A stretch of 64,000 nucleotides of DNA from Acinetobacter nosocomialis NIPH 2119 (GCF_000368085.1 NZ_KB849239.1:1082269-1146268); one strand, 5' to 3'; positions 1 to 8,285 are shown, counted from the stretch's first letter. Made by a program: numbers and translations. Notes: generated by a model from the sequence alone, not told the origin.

Positions 1-1
1 T

Positions 2-2416
2 ATTCCACTGTCTGCACAAGGGCAATTGTCTAGTGTCGAGCAATTTAAAAATATCAGTTTAAAAAGTAAAACTAACGGTAGCGTTATCAAGTTATCTGAT
101 GTTGCAAATGTTGAAATCGGTTCCCAAGCCTACAACTTTGCCATTTTGGAAAATGGTAAACCTGCGACTGCTGCAGCAATTCAGTTAAGCCCCGGTGCGA
201 ATGCCGTGAAAACTGCCGAAGGTGTTCGAGCAAAAATTGAAGAGTTAAAGTTAAATTTACCAGAAGGCATGGAGTTTAGTATTCCTTACGACACCGCGCC
301 GTTTGTTAAAATTTCAATTGAAAAGGTAATTCATACATTACTTGAAGCCATGGTTCTGGTTTTCATTGTAATGTACCTATTTTTGCACAATGTCCGCTAT
401 ACGCTTATTCCAGCGATTGTGGCGCCTATTGCCTTACTCGGTACTTTTACCGTAATGCTACTTGCCGGTTTTTCAATTAACGTACTCACCATGTTCGGTA
501 TGGTGCTTGCCATCGGGATTATTGTCGACGATGCGATTGTTGTGGTTGAAAACGTAGAAAGGATTATGGCGACTGAGGGATTAAATCCTAAAGAAGCAAC
601 ATCTAAAGCAATGAAAGAGATTACCAGCCCCATTATTGGTATTACGCTGGTATTGGCAGCAGTATTTTTACCTATGGCATTTGCTAGTGGTTCTGTAGGG
701 GTTATCTATAAACAGTTTACCTTGACCATGTCGGTGTCTATTTTATTTTCAGCGCTATTGGCACTCATTTTAACACCGGCACTTTGCGCTACGATTCTAA
801 AGCCAATTGATGGGCATCATCAGAAGAAAGGCTTCTTTGCATGGTTTGACCGCAGCTTCGATAAAGTCACTAAAAAGTATGAATTGATGCTGCTTAAAAT
901 CATCAAACATACTGTGCCAATGATGGTGATCTTTTTAGTGATTACAGGTATCACCTTTGCTGGAATGAAATATTGGCCAACTGCATTTATGCCAGAAGAA
1001 GATCAGGGCTGGTTCATGACTTCATTTCAATTACCTTCAGATGCAACTACTGAACGTACCCGAAATGTAGTCAATCAATTTGAACATAATTTGAAAGATA
1101 ACCCCGATGTAAAAAGTAATACCACTATTTTAGGTTGGGGCTTTAGTGGTGCAGGACAAAACGTAGCGGTGGCTTTTACTACCCTCAAAGACTTCAAAGA
1201 ACGAACTGGTACGGCATCTGAAATGACGAACGCCGTGAATACCTCAATGGCAAATAGTACGGAAGGTGAGACCATGGCCGTATTACCACCCGCTATTGAT
1301 GAGTTAGGTACTTTTTCAGGTTTCAGTTTACGTTTACAAGACCGTGCTAACTTAGGTATGCCTGCTTTATTGGCTGCTCAAGATGAACTTATGGCAATGG
1401 CAGCCAAGAATAAAAAGTTCTATATGGTTTGGAATGAAGGGTTGCCACAAGGTGACAATATTTCTTTAAAAATTGACCGTGAAAAGCTGAGTGCACTTGG
1501 TGTTAAGTTTTCTGATGTTTCAGACATCATTTCTACATCAATGGGTTCAATGTATATCAATGATTTCCCTAATCAAGGGCGTATGCAACAAGTCATTGTA
1601 CAAGTTGAGGCCAAATCACGTATGCAATTGAAAGATATATTGAATCTGAAAGTCATGGGTTCAAGCGGTCAATTAGTATCTTTATCTGAAGTCGTGACGC
1701 CACAATGGAATAAAGCACCGCAACAATATAACCGTTACAACGGACGACCATCTTTAAGTATTGCCGGTATTCCGAACTTCGATACTTCATCGGGTGAAGC
1801 AATGCGTGAAATGGAACAATTGATTGCGAAATTACCGAAAGGTATTGGTTATGAATGGACGGGTATTTCTTTACAGGAAAAACAGTCTGAATCTCAAATG
1901 GCCTTTTTACTTGGCTTATCCATGTTAGTTGTTTTCCTTGTATTGGCTGCACTCTATGAGAGCTGGGCAATTCCACTTTCTGTGATGCTGGTTGTGCCAC
2001 TTGGTATTTTCGGTGCAATTATTGCCATTATGTCTAGAGGCTTAATGAATGATGTGTTCTTCAAAATCGGACTCATTACCATTATTGGTCTATCTGCAAA
2101 GAATGCAATTTTGATTGTTGAATTTGCGAAAATGCTGAAAGAAGAAGGTATGAGTTTGATTGAAGCCACTGTTGCCGCAGCCAAACTTCGCTTACGGCCA
2201 ATTCTGATGACTTCTCTTGCGTTTACCTGTGGCGTAATTCCTTTGGTGATTGCTTCTGGTGCAAGTTCAGAAACTCAACATGCTTTGGGTACAGGAGTTT
2301 TTGGTGGCATGATTTCAGCAACCATTCTGGCTATTTTCTTTGTTCCCGTATTCTTTATCTTCATTCTGGGTGCAGTAGAAAAGCTATTTTCCTCTAAGAA
2401 AAAAATCTCTTCCTAA
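2..2416 (+). CDS. adeB: AdeB RND multidrug efflux transporter (5' end cut by window edge)
   Basis: Inner-membrane resistance-nodulation-division pump subunit that exchanges protons for drugs in the AdeABC tripartite system. The reading frame is open from base 2; a TTG at 26 is internal and not a start. About 804 of the roughly 1036 residues of AdeB are present, so some 230 N-terminal residues lie outside the window. Visible marks are the proton-relay motif GIIVDDAIVVVENVER (near 517-570), the second-half motif GLSAKNAILIVEFAK (near 2086-2130), the trio FFVPVFF at the C-terminus, and many membrane segments. The sequence reads as nearly identical to A. baumannii AdeB as I remember it, with scattered substitutions. 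The neighbour downstream is adeC. The fusion-protein gene adeA and the adeRS regulators would lie upstream of the window. Confidence 0.96.
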   Translation: MPLSAQGQLSSVEQFKNISLKSKTNGSVIKLSDVANVEIGSQAYNFAILENGKPATAAAIQLSPGANAVKTAEGVRAKIEELKLNLPEGMEFSIPYDTAPFVKISIEKVIHTLLEAMVLVFIVMYLFLHNVRYTLIPAIVAPIALLGTFTVMLLAGFSINVLTMFGMVLAIGIIVDDAIVVVENVERIMATEGLNPKEATSKAMKEITSPIIGITLVLAAVFLPMAFASGSVGVIYKQFTLTMSVSILFSALLALILTPALCATILKPIDGHHQKKGFFAWFDRSFDKVTKKYELMLLKIIKHTVPMMVIFLVITGITFAGMKYWPTAFMPEEDQGWFMTSFQLPSDATTERTRNVVNQFEHNLKDNPDVKSNTTILGWGFSGAGQNVAVAFTTLKDFKERTGTASEMTNAVNTSMANSTEGETMAVLPPAIDELGTFSGFSLRLQDRANLGMPALLAAQDELMAMAAKNKKFYMVWNEGLPQGDNISLKIDREKLSALGVKFSDVSDIISTSMGSMYINDFPNQGRMQQVIVQVEAKSRMQLKDILNLKVMGSSGQLVSLSEVVTPQWNKAPQQYNRYNGRPSLSIAGIPNFDTSSGEAMREMEQLIAKLPKGIGYEWTGISLQEKQSESQMAFLLGLSMLVVFLVLAALYESWAIPLSVMLVVPLGIFGAIIAIMSRGLMNDVFFKIGLITIIGLSAKNAILIVEFAKMLKEEGMSLIEATVAAAKLRLRPILMTSLAFTCGVIPLVIASGASSETQHALGTGVFGGMISATILAIFFVPVFFIFILGAVEKLFSSKKKISS

Positions 2417-2423
2417 GTTCAAT

Positions 2424-2456
2424 GCATCAGAGGGAATACTAAATTTCCTCTGATGC
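2424..2456 (+). terminator. Hairpin between adeB and adeC (possible attenuator)
   Basis: GCATCAGAGG at 2424-2433 pairs with CCTCTGATGC at 2447-2456, and three further weaker pairs extend the stem to 13 bp around a 7-nt loop. No T-run follows directly, so this is more likely an attenuator, a processing site or an mRNA-stabilising structure than a strong terminator. It would make adeC expression lower than that of adeB. Confidence 0.55.
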
Positions 2457-2496
2457 TACACAGCTACTCAACTCATTTTGTTATTTGGAGAATACT

Positions 2497-3894
2497 ATGT
2501 CGAAATCGGCAACTGTATCTCGTGGACTCGTTATTTCTACACTTTCAATTGCACTCGTTGCATGTGTCAATATGCAAGCTCCACAACCTGCAATTACATC
2601 TCATATTCCACACAATTTTTCTCAAAATACTTCTGGTAAAACGATTGCTGAACAAAGTTATAAAGAGTTTATTTCTGATCCGAAATTAGCACAGGTTATT
2701 GAAATAACTTTAAATAACAACCGTGATTTACGTACTGCCACACTCAATATTGAACGTGTACAGCAAGAATACCAAATCACAAAAAATAGCCAGTTACCCA
2801 CCATTGGTGTAATAGGAAGTGCAGTAAGACAAGTTGATCCGTCTATTAATCCTAATAACCCTGTTTCTACATTTCAGGTTGGTTTGGGAATGACCGCATA
2901 TGAACTAGACTTTTGGGGACGTGTGCAAAATTTAAAAGATGCGGCATTAAATAATTATCTAGCAACACAAAGCGCTAAAGAAGCAGTTCAAATTAGTTTA
3001 ATCAGCAATGTCACACAAGCTTGGTTAAACTATGCTTTTGCTCAAGCTAATTTAAATCTTGCCGAGCAGACTCTAAAAACACAACTCGATTCTTATCATC
3101 TTAATAAAAAGCGTTTTGAAGTTGGTATTGATAGTGAAGTTCCGTTAAAACAGGCACAAATTTCGGTTGAAACTGCACGAAATGATGTTGCAACGTATAA
3201 AATCCAGATTCAACAAGCAAAAAATTTACTGGATTTGCTAGCAGGTCATCCTGTTCCGCAAAATTTACTTCCTGATCATACAATTCAAAATATTACCTTT
3301 GAGAAAACCTTTGCAGCCGGTTTACCAAGTGATTTATTAAATCATCGTCCAGATCTTAAAGCTGCCGAATATGAGTTACGTGCTGCCGGAGCGAATATTG
3401 GTGCTGCCAAGGCACGCATGTTCCCGACCATCAGCCTGACAGGTTCGACGGGTTATGCATCGTCTGAACTGAAAGATTTATTTAAAACAGGCAATTTTGC
3501 ATGGTCGATTGGACCTAGTGTTGATCTACCAATTTTTGATTGGGGAACACGAAAAGCTAATATTAAAATTGCAGAAACTGACCAGAAAATTGCATTGGCT
3601 AAATATGAAAAAGCTATTCAATCGGCATTCCGTGAAGTCAATGATGCTTTGGCTACGCATGCACATATCGGAGAAAGGTTAGATGCACAACGTCGCTTAG
3701 TCTCTGCGACTGATGCAACCTATAAACTCTCCATGGCACGTTATAGAGCAGGCGTTGATAGCTATTTTACGGTTTTAGATGCGCAGCGTTCTGCCTATGC
3801 AGCACAACAAGGCTTACTTGCGCTTGAACAGATGAAATTCAATAACCAAATCGAAATATATAAAGCTTTAGGAGGAGGAATATCTAAAAGATAA
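2497..3894 (+). CDS. adeC: AdeC outer-membrane factor of the AdeABC efflux system
   Basis: TolC/OprM-type outer-membrane channel lipoprotein (465 aa) that completes the AdeAB pump. The ATG at 2497 was chosen because a GGAG at 2487-2490 precedes it, and it gives the 465-residue length usual for AdeC. The N-terminus is a lipoprotein signal (MSKSATVSRGLVISTLSIAL then VAC). Two outer-membrane-efflux repeats follow, with the conserved phrases AYELDFWGRVQNLKDAA, LPSDLLNHRPDLKAAE and YRAGVDSYFTVLDAQRS. It starts 80 bp after adeB on the same strand, across a hairpin. AdeC is known to be dispensable and is missing from some A. baumannii lineages; here it is intact. Confidence 0.95.
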   Translation: MSKSATVSRGLVISTLSIALVACVNMQAPQPAITSHIPHNFSQNTSGKTIAEQSYKEFISDPKLAQVIEITLNNNRDLRTATLNIERVQQEYQITKNSQLPTIGVIGSAVRQVDPSINPNNPVSTFQVGLGMTAYELDFWGRVQNLKDAALNNYLATQSAKEAVQISLISNVTQAWLNYAFAQANLNLAEQTLKTQLDSYHLNKKRFEVGIDSEVPLKQAQISVETARNDVATYKIQIQQAKNLLDLLAGHPVPQNLLPDHTIQNITFEKTFAAGLPSDLLNHRPDLKAAEYELRAAGANIGAAKARMFPTISLTGSTGYASSELKDLFKTGNFAWSIGPSVDLPIFDWGTRKANIKIAETDQKIALAKYEKAIQSAFREVNDALATHAHIGERLDAQRRLVSATDATYKLSMARYRAGVDSYFTVLDAQRSAYAAQQGLLALEQMKFNNQIEIYKALGGGISKR

Positions 3895-3910
3895 CTAGTT
3901 GTGGTCTAAA

Positions 3911-3947
3911 AAATAAGCTGATATAGAGATTCCTGATCAGCTTATTT
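3911..3947 (+). terminator. Intrinsic terminator after adeC
   Basis: AAATAAGCTGAT (3911-3922) is the perfect complement of ATCAGCTTATTT (3936-3947), with a 13-nt loop and a TTA tail. It lies 17 bp after the adeC stop. Confidence 0.75.
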
Positions 3948-4481
3948 TTACTTTAGATGATTAAATTTTGCTATGACATCATATATTCAGCGCTTAAGTT
4001 CATATGAACTATTAGGTTAAATTTAAGCAATAGCTGTACACACGTACTATATCAGTTTTTCCAGGCGTGTAAAGAGATTTTTAAAAATTTATTATTAAAT
4101 TTCAATGTAGTACAAAGATTTAGTATTTTAAGCTTTAGCGTGGGCAGGCTAAGAATTTTGAGACTAAAAGGTGATTTAGAAAAAGAAATTTGTATAGCAG
4201 CCAGTAGCCATAATACGGCTCGTAAATTTAGAATTTAGTAAGGTAGCTCGGCTCACTAGGGTAAATATAAAAGTGTAATTACATTTTGTAGAAAGCTGTC
4301 AGAACTATTTTGGTTAAGATTAGAAATAGGGTTAGCTAGTTTAAGTCTTTAAGAGTGCCACGGCTTGGTAGGTTGCTTGAGCAACAGATACCAAGTTAAA
4401 AATTTACTGTAGTAAAGAATAAACGGCGTAGCAGTAATGTAGAGTAGCCAGAGTCATATATCTGGTAGGTTTTAGATATCC
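3948..4481. other. Gene-free stretch between adeC and the dif-like site
   Basis: No convincing reading frame on either strand; the + strand is full of TAG and TAA triplets. It holds a nested hairpin at 4364-4395: CTTGGTA/TACCAAG outside and GTTGCT/AGCAAC inside. The core TTGGTAGGTTGCTT recurs on the + strand at about 20019-20032. At 4141-4148 GGGCAGGC is one base from the E. coli KOPS motif, but a single near-match has no weight. I see no tRNA or known RNA family. Confidence 0.4.
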
Positions 4482-4510
4482 TATTTAACATAATATACAT
4501 TATACGAACT
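4482..4510 (-). other. dif: dif-like XerC/XerD recombination site (7-bp centre)
   Basis: Read on the minus strand the site has a XerC arm AGTTCGTATAA (4510-4500), a centre ATGTATA (4499-4493) and a XerD arm TTATGTTAAAT (4492-4482). The XerD arm is identical to that of E. coli dif, and the XerC arm resembles the Acinetobacter form. Canonical dif is 28 bp with the 6-bp centre TGTATA; this copy is 29 bp with one extra A. The likely role is XerCD/FtsK-dependent chromosome dimer resolution at the terminus. It could instead be a diverged or inactive copy, or the extra base could be a sequencing error. Confidence 0.8.
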
Positions 4511-4515
4511 GTTAT
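4511..4515. repeat. Left target-site duplication GTTAT of the IS
   Basis: GTTAT lies between the XerC arm, which ends at 4510, and the first base of the IS. It is repeated at 5998-6002 directly after the IS. Confidence 0.85.
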
Positions 4516-4539
4516 TGTAAGCCCAAAATAGAAATGTCC
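4516..4539 (+). repeat. IS left terminal inverted repeat
   Basis: Begins TGTAAGCCC and ends AGAAATGTCC. It matches the right end in 19 of 24 positions. Confidence 0.85.
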
Positions 4540-4610
4540 GGTTTCTCCAAAGTAAAAATGTCCGCTTTTAGAATATGCACTTTTGCAATTTCCTTAGCGG
4601 ACGGTTTGAT

Positions 4611-5948
4611 ATGTTGGTGTCTATGTCGGATAAAGAACTTAAACGATTGTCGGTCTTGCAGGAAATCTGTGATCAACGCATAACCCAGTCCCAAGCTGCT
4701 CAGCTACTTCATATTTCAGAGCGTCAGATCAGGCGTTTATTGCAAAAATACAAAGCTCAAGGCCCAGCTGCATTAGCCCATGCCGGTCGTGGTCAAATCA
4801 GCAATTCCAGGCTTCCTGAAGAGCTCAGACTCAAGTGCCTCAATATTGTTTCTGATCAACTGCATGGTTTCGGACCCACTTTAGCGCATGAAAAGCTCAC
4901 CACCGTTCATGGCTTTGATATTTCAGTGGAAACACTGCGTTCCTGGATGATTGCAGCCGATTTATGGACTCCTCGTGCCAAGCGTCTGAAACGCCCGTAT
5001 CAGCCTCGTTATAACCGGGACTGTTATGGTGAACTGATCCAAATCGATGGCTCACACCATGACTGGTTTGAAGGTCGAGCCCCTAAATGCTGTCTGCTGG
5101 TATTTATCGATGATGCCACAGGCAAATTACAGCATTTACGCTTCTGTAAGTCAGAATCAACCTTTGACTATATGATTTCAACACGTTTGTATGTTGAGCA
5201 GCATGGTAAGCCTTTAGCCTTCTACAGCGATAAACATTCAGTCTTCAGGGTGAATCAAAGCAGTAAGAAAGACACCAAGATTACCCAGTTTGGGCGCGTA
5301 CTCAGCACCCTGAATATCGATATTATCTTCGCTAATTCACCACAGGCCAAAGGCCGTGTAGAACGAGCCAATAGAACGCTTCAGGACCGTCTGATCAAAG
5401 AAATGCGTCTGGAAGGCATCAGTTCGATTGCCGAAGCCAATGCCTGGCTACCCTGCTTCATTGAGCAGTTCAATCAGAAGTTTGCCAAGATGGCCTTTAA
5501 TCCCAAGGATCTACACCGGACTGTCACTGAAACAGCCGAAGAATTAGATGATATTTTTACCTGGCGTGAACCCCGCAGAGTCACGAATAGCCTGACGATC
5601 ACTTATGATAAGTGCGTATATCTCTTGGAAAACACGGAAGAAAACCAAAGATTGATTGGCAAGTATCTTGAGTTTCTGGAATACCCGAATAGTACAGTCG
5701 CGATTGAATATCAGGGAAGAAAAATCAATTACAGCATCTTCGATAAATTAAGTCAGCTCAACCAGCGAGAGATTGTTGAAAATAAACGTTTGGGTTCTGT
5801 ATTAGCCCATATTCAACAGCAGCATGAAGAACTAGAACAACAAAATAAACGCAATCGTTCTCAAAAGATGCCAAGCAGACGTGCACAGAAAACAGTAATC
5901 AAAGAACGAAATCTGAATCCTGTGCTTGACTTGGAAATGTCGGTATAG
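4611..5948 (+). CDS. ISNCY/IS1202-family DDE transposase
   Basis: Cut-and-paste transposase (445 aa) of the IS. The N-terminus is a helix-turn-helix (KRLSVLQEICDQRITQSQAA, then SERQIRRLLQKY). The catalytic core has IQIDGSHHDWFEGR (first D), LVFIDDATGKL (second D) and GRVERANRTLQDRLIKE (the E). The tail is basic. A start at 4611 (MLVSMSDKEL) follows a weak GCGGACGG and resembles other family members; ATG at 4575 or 4623 is also possible in frame. No frameshift or internal stop is seen, so the element may be active. Its codon use is more GC-rich than that of the flanking DNA. Confidence 0.9.
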   Translation: MLVSMSDKELKRLSVLQEICDQRITQSQAAQLLHISERQIRRLLQKYKAQGPAALAHAGRGQISNSRLPEELRLKCLNIVSDQLHGFGPTLAHEKLTTVHGFDISVETLRSWMIAADLWTPRAKRLKRPYQPRYNRDCYGELIQIDGSHHDWFEGRAPKCCLLVFIDDATGKLQHLRFCKSESTFDYMISTRLYVEQHGKPLAFYSDKHSVFRVNQSSKKDTKITQFGRVLSTLNIDIIFANSPQAKGRVERANRTLQDRLIKEMRLEGISSIAEANAWLPCFIEQFNQKFAKMAFNPKDLHRTVTETAEELDDIFTWREPRRVTNSLTITYDKCVYLLENTEENQRLIGKYLEFLEYPNSTVAIEYQGRKINYSIFDKLSQLNQREIVENKRLGSVLAHIQQQHEELEQQNKRNRSQKMPSRRAQKTVIKERNLNPVLDLEMSV

Positions 5949-5973
5949 GACATTTCTATTTGGTTTTAAGGTA

Positions 5974-5997
5974 GGACATTTCTACTTAGGAATAACA
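5974..5997 (-). repeat. IS right terminal inverted repeat
   Basis: Read on the minus strand it begins TGTTATTCC and ends AGAAATGTCC, the inverted partner of 4516-4539. Confidence 0.85.
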
Positions 5998-6002
5998 GTT
6001 AT
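5998..6002. repeat. Right target-site duplication GTTAT
   Basis: Second copy of the 5-bp duplication. The predicted empty site joins the XerC arm to GTTATGTAACTTACACC. Confidence 0.85.
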
Positions 6003-6888
6003 GTAACTTACACCTAGGCCTTTAATCCTCCTTATTCTTATACACTGGTACTGTGCTTTGCTTAGCCAACAATGAAATTTTTGGCTAAAGTCTGATAAAA
6101 ATATTATGTCTTATCTTTCACGCTCCATTTTAGCTATTGCACTACATCCTAGAAAGCATGGCATTTTTATAAATTATTTCTTTACTTTTTTAAGCTTCAT
6201 TGTGCATTAACGCCAAAACTGCGATTTAACTAAAAATTCAAAATTTGAATTAAATTACAGATATGAAACTTAATTGTTAATTGAATAACCAAATTTAGGC
6301 AGCTTTCTTCTCTACAACTATAAAATAATTTTCTTATATCTAAATGCTACTTATTTAAAATTAAATTACCTAGATTTCAGCAAAGTTATAACTTGCCTCA
6401 TACAATGAGAGTTTATTTAATTATGCTAAACAACTCTACTTACTGTTTAAAATGTATTCAATATTGTTCTTATTTACTTAAAGCTTTTATATTTTAATTT
6501 ATATAAATTACCACAAATTAGAGTTAAGGCTCTAATTACATAACTATTTTTAGTAAAATATATTATTTTATTAAATAATATAAATTTTTAAATCATCGAG
6601 TTTTTTTAATTTTTTTAAAAAAATAAGAATATTTTAAATTAAAGCATTCATTATCAGTAATTTAATTTTATACAAACTAAGATTCATTATTTATTTAAAA
6701 TGTGATTTTATTATCATTTTTAGCAAAATAGCTATAAAGCAATAACTATTTATATAAATAAAATAATTAGTGAGATATACGTCACATGTTATTTATTATT
6801 TTTTTATTAAAATGAATTTTCATATTGTTTTTAAATAAAAATTATTGTATCTCTTATATTAACTATTTAATAAATAGGTATATATAAA
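6003..6888. other. Very AT-rich non-coding spacer upstream of the pilus locus
   Basis: About 890 bp without a credible gene. A hairpin CTTAGCCAA/TTGGCTAA (6061-6088) lies near the IS end. From about 6230 onward the DNA is almost pure A and T with long runs, which is typical of DNA bound by H-NS-like silencers and of promoter regions of acquired fimbrial loci. No repeat array is seen. Confidence 0.5.
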
Positions 6889-7179
6889 ATGAAAAATAAT
6901 ATATTTAAAATTGTAGTTTTGGCGGTACTTTCCACTTCCCCACTATTTTGTTATGCGAATAACACAATAATGATTAAAGGAAATATTGTTGAAGATACTT
7001 GTTCTACAATAAATATTGAAAAAGAATGCGCTCAAATCAATTCTTTGAATACAACTATTGATACTCAATATTTAAACAAAGATAATGTGTTCAACTTAGC
7101 GCGACATACTGAAAAAATGGATACGAGTATTGAAACTATAAGTGCTAATAAAAAAGTAGTGCTTGTTAACTATCATTGA
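6889..7179 (+). CDS. Small exported pilin-like protein
   Basis: 96 aa with a clear Sec signal (MKNNIFKIVVLAVLSTSPLF, then CYAN). The mature start TIMIKGNIVEDTC resembles the pilin opening TITINGLVTDKTC of the neighbouring major pilin. The C-terminus VVLVNYH has the hydrophobic-plus-penultimate-tyrosine look of pilin ends. The middle, however, is only about 60 residues instead of about 130, with two cysteines 12 residues apart. It may be a reduced or decayed pilin, a pilus terminator or a locus-specific exported factor. It lies 486 bp before fimA on the same strand, in very AT-rich DNA. I do not recognise a named family. Confidence 0.6.
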   Translation: MKNNIFKIVVLAVLSTSPLFCYANNTIMIKGNIVEDTCSTINIEKECAQINSLNTTIDTQYLNKDNVFNLARHTEKMDTSIETISANKKVVLVNYH

Positions 7180-7558
7180 AATGAACGAGCTTTCAACATC
7201 AACTCAGTCTTAACTCTTTACGGTTACTTGAGTATGAATGGCCTTATAAGAGTGAATTTTTGACTTTATAGTGCAATACTTAGCTAGAGTTAACAATTCG
7301 CTCTTATTTGCTTAATAAATGATAAATTTTTCACGTTTTTTCATGCATAAAGATAAATTGTTCTATATAATTACTTCATTAAATTTTTCTTAAAATAATT
7401 TTCTTTAATTGTATTTTTCTTTTGCAATTATTCTTAATAGAACTTCTATCAAATATTTCATATTTAAAAACAAAATCTTAACTCAAAAAGAGCATTTGTC
7501 ATGTTTACTCTAATTTCATGGTATTTTTTCTTATTCTTTAAAAAATATGTGATCTAGT

Positions 7559-7586
7559 TTGCATTTTGTTTAAAAAATGTTAGTAT
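7559..7586 (+). promoter_or_regulatory. Predicted sigma-70 promoter of the major pilin gene
   Basis: TTGCAT (7559-7564) and TAGTAT (7581-7586) are separated by 16 bp, about 80 bp before the fimA start. Apart from this and the leader hairpin, 7180-7665 shows only AT-rich DNA without a gene. Confidence 0.45.
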
Positions 7587-7593
7587 CGCCGCA

Positions 7594-7627
7594 TTACTTT
7601 TCAAGATGTCAACCTCTGGAAAAGTAA
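7594..7627 (+). promoter_or_regulatory. Stem-loop in the fimA 5' leader
   Basis: TTACTTTTC (7594-7602) pairs perfectly with GAAAAGTAA (7619-7627) around a 16-nt loop. It would form at the start of the transcript and could stabilise the pilin mRNA. Confidence 0.45.
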
Positions 7628-7665
7628 CAGATTAAACTTTTATCCAGACTTTTTGAGAAAACACT

Positions 7666-8199
7666 ATGAAAAAACTTGCTTTGATCGCTGCTCTTTCAGT
7701 TGTAGGGATTGCGAACGCTCAAGCTGCTGATGGTACAATTACAATTAATGGTTTAGTTACAGACAAAACTTGTGACATCGTTACACCTGCTGGTAAAGAT
7801 TTCACAGTTACTCTTCCAACTGTTTCTAAACAAACTTTAGCAGCTGCTGGTAACGTTGCTGGTCGTACTCCTTTCCAGATCAAATTAGCTAACTGTTCAG
7901 AAGGTAAAGTTGCGACTTACTTCGAACCAGGTGCAACGGTTGACTTCAATACTGGTCGTTTACTTAACCAAGACGCTACTGGTGCTAAAAACGTTAACGT
8001 TCAACTTTTAGGTAGCAACAACCAAGTAATTCCAGTTCTTGCTGCTGGTGCAAATGGCGCTCAAGCAAACTCTCAATGGGTTGACGTTGCAGCAGCTGGT
8101 AGTGCAGACCTTAACTACTATGCTGAATACTATGCAACTGGCGCTTCTACTGCTGGTAAAGTGAACACTTCTGTTCAATACACAATTATCTATCAATAA
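7666..8199 (+). CDS. fimA: Major fimbrial subunit (type 1 / FimA-like pilin)
   Basis: 177-aa chaperone-usher pilin. The signal peptide MKKLALIAALSVVGIANAQA is followed by the mature start ADGTITINGLVTDKTC. The two cysteines (TC at about residue 37 and NC at about 77) form the usual pilin disulfide. The C-terminus VQYTIIYQ is the G strand taken by the chaperone. The length fits family pilins of 150-180 aa. It is followed by a hairpin and then chaperone, usher and adhesin genes on the same strand, which is the standard order for such loci. Codon use looks like that of a highly expressed gene (repeated GCT, GGT, AAC). Confidence 0.9.
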   Translation: MKKLALIAALSVVGIANAQAADGTITINGLVTDKTCDIVTPAGKDFTVTLPTVSKQTLAAAGNVAGRTPFQIKLANCSEGKVATYFEPGATVDFNTGRLLNQDATGAKNVNVQLLGSNNQVIPVLAAGANGAQANSQWVDVAAAGSADLNYYAEYYATGASTAGKVNTSVQYTIIYQ

Positions 8200-8209
8200 T
8201 TGATGGATG

Positions 8210-8241
8210 ATAGGGTTTCTATATCCGTATAGAAGCCCTAT
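8210..8241 (+). terminator. Attenuator hairpin between pilin and chaperone genes
   Basis: ATAGGGTTTCTATA (8210-8223) pairs with TATAGAAGCCCTAT (8228-8241) over 14 bp with one G-U pair and a 4-nt loop, followed by TTTGTGT. Partial termination here would give an excess of major pilin over assembly proteins. Confidence 0.75.
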
Positions 8242-8285
8242 TTTGTGTAACGCTTTCCCGAACTTCCTTGGCTGAGAATCCTGAA

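Larger units (their letters stand above)
4516..5997 (+). mobile_element. IS1202-type (ISNCY) insertion sequence, 1482 bp, inserted beside dif
   Basis: The ends are defined by 24-bp imperfect terminal inverted repeats (4516-4539 and 5974-5997, 19 of 24 identical) and a 5-bp duplication GTTAT on both sides. It contains one full transposase gene. Each end has two copies of the motif AAATGTCC or its complement: near 4532 and 4556 on the left, and at 5948-5957 and 5974-5983 on the right. These are presumably transposase-binding sites. A group of IS1202-family elements in Acinetobacter is known to insert next to XerC/XerD sites with 5-bp duplications; ends, duplication length and position all fit that group. 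I cannot name the exact element. Confidence 0.9.

Noticed and set aside
26-28. TTG as start of adeB
   Set aside because: The frame is open to the window edge and codes for AdeB residues before this codon; it is an internal Leu.
1653-2018. 121-codon reverse frame inside adeB
   Set aside because: Antisense shadow of a well-identified RND gene.
4141-4148. GGGCAGGC as an FtsK KOPS site
   Set aside because: One base off the E. coli motif and a single occurrence; no support for orientation bias could be computed.
6106-6210. 34-codon frame in the AT-rich spacer
   Set aside because: No ribosome-binding site, no recognisable motif, and in DNA of low complexity.
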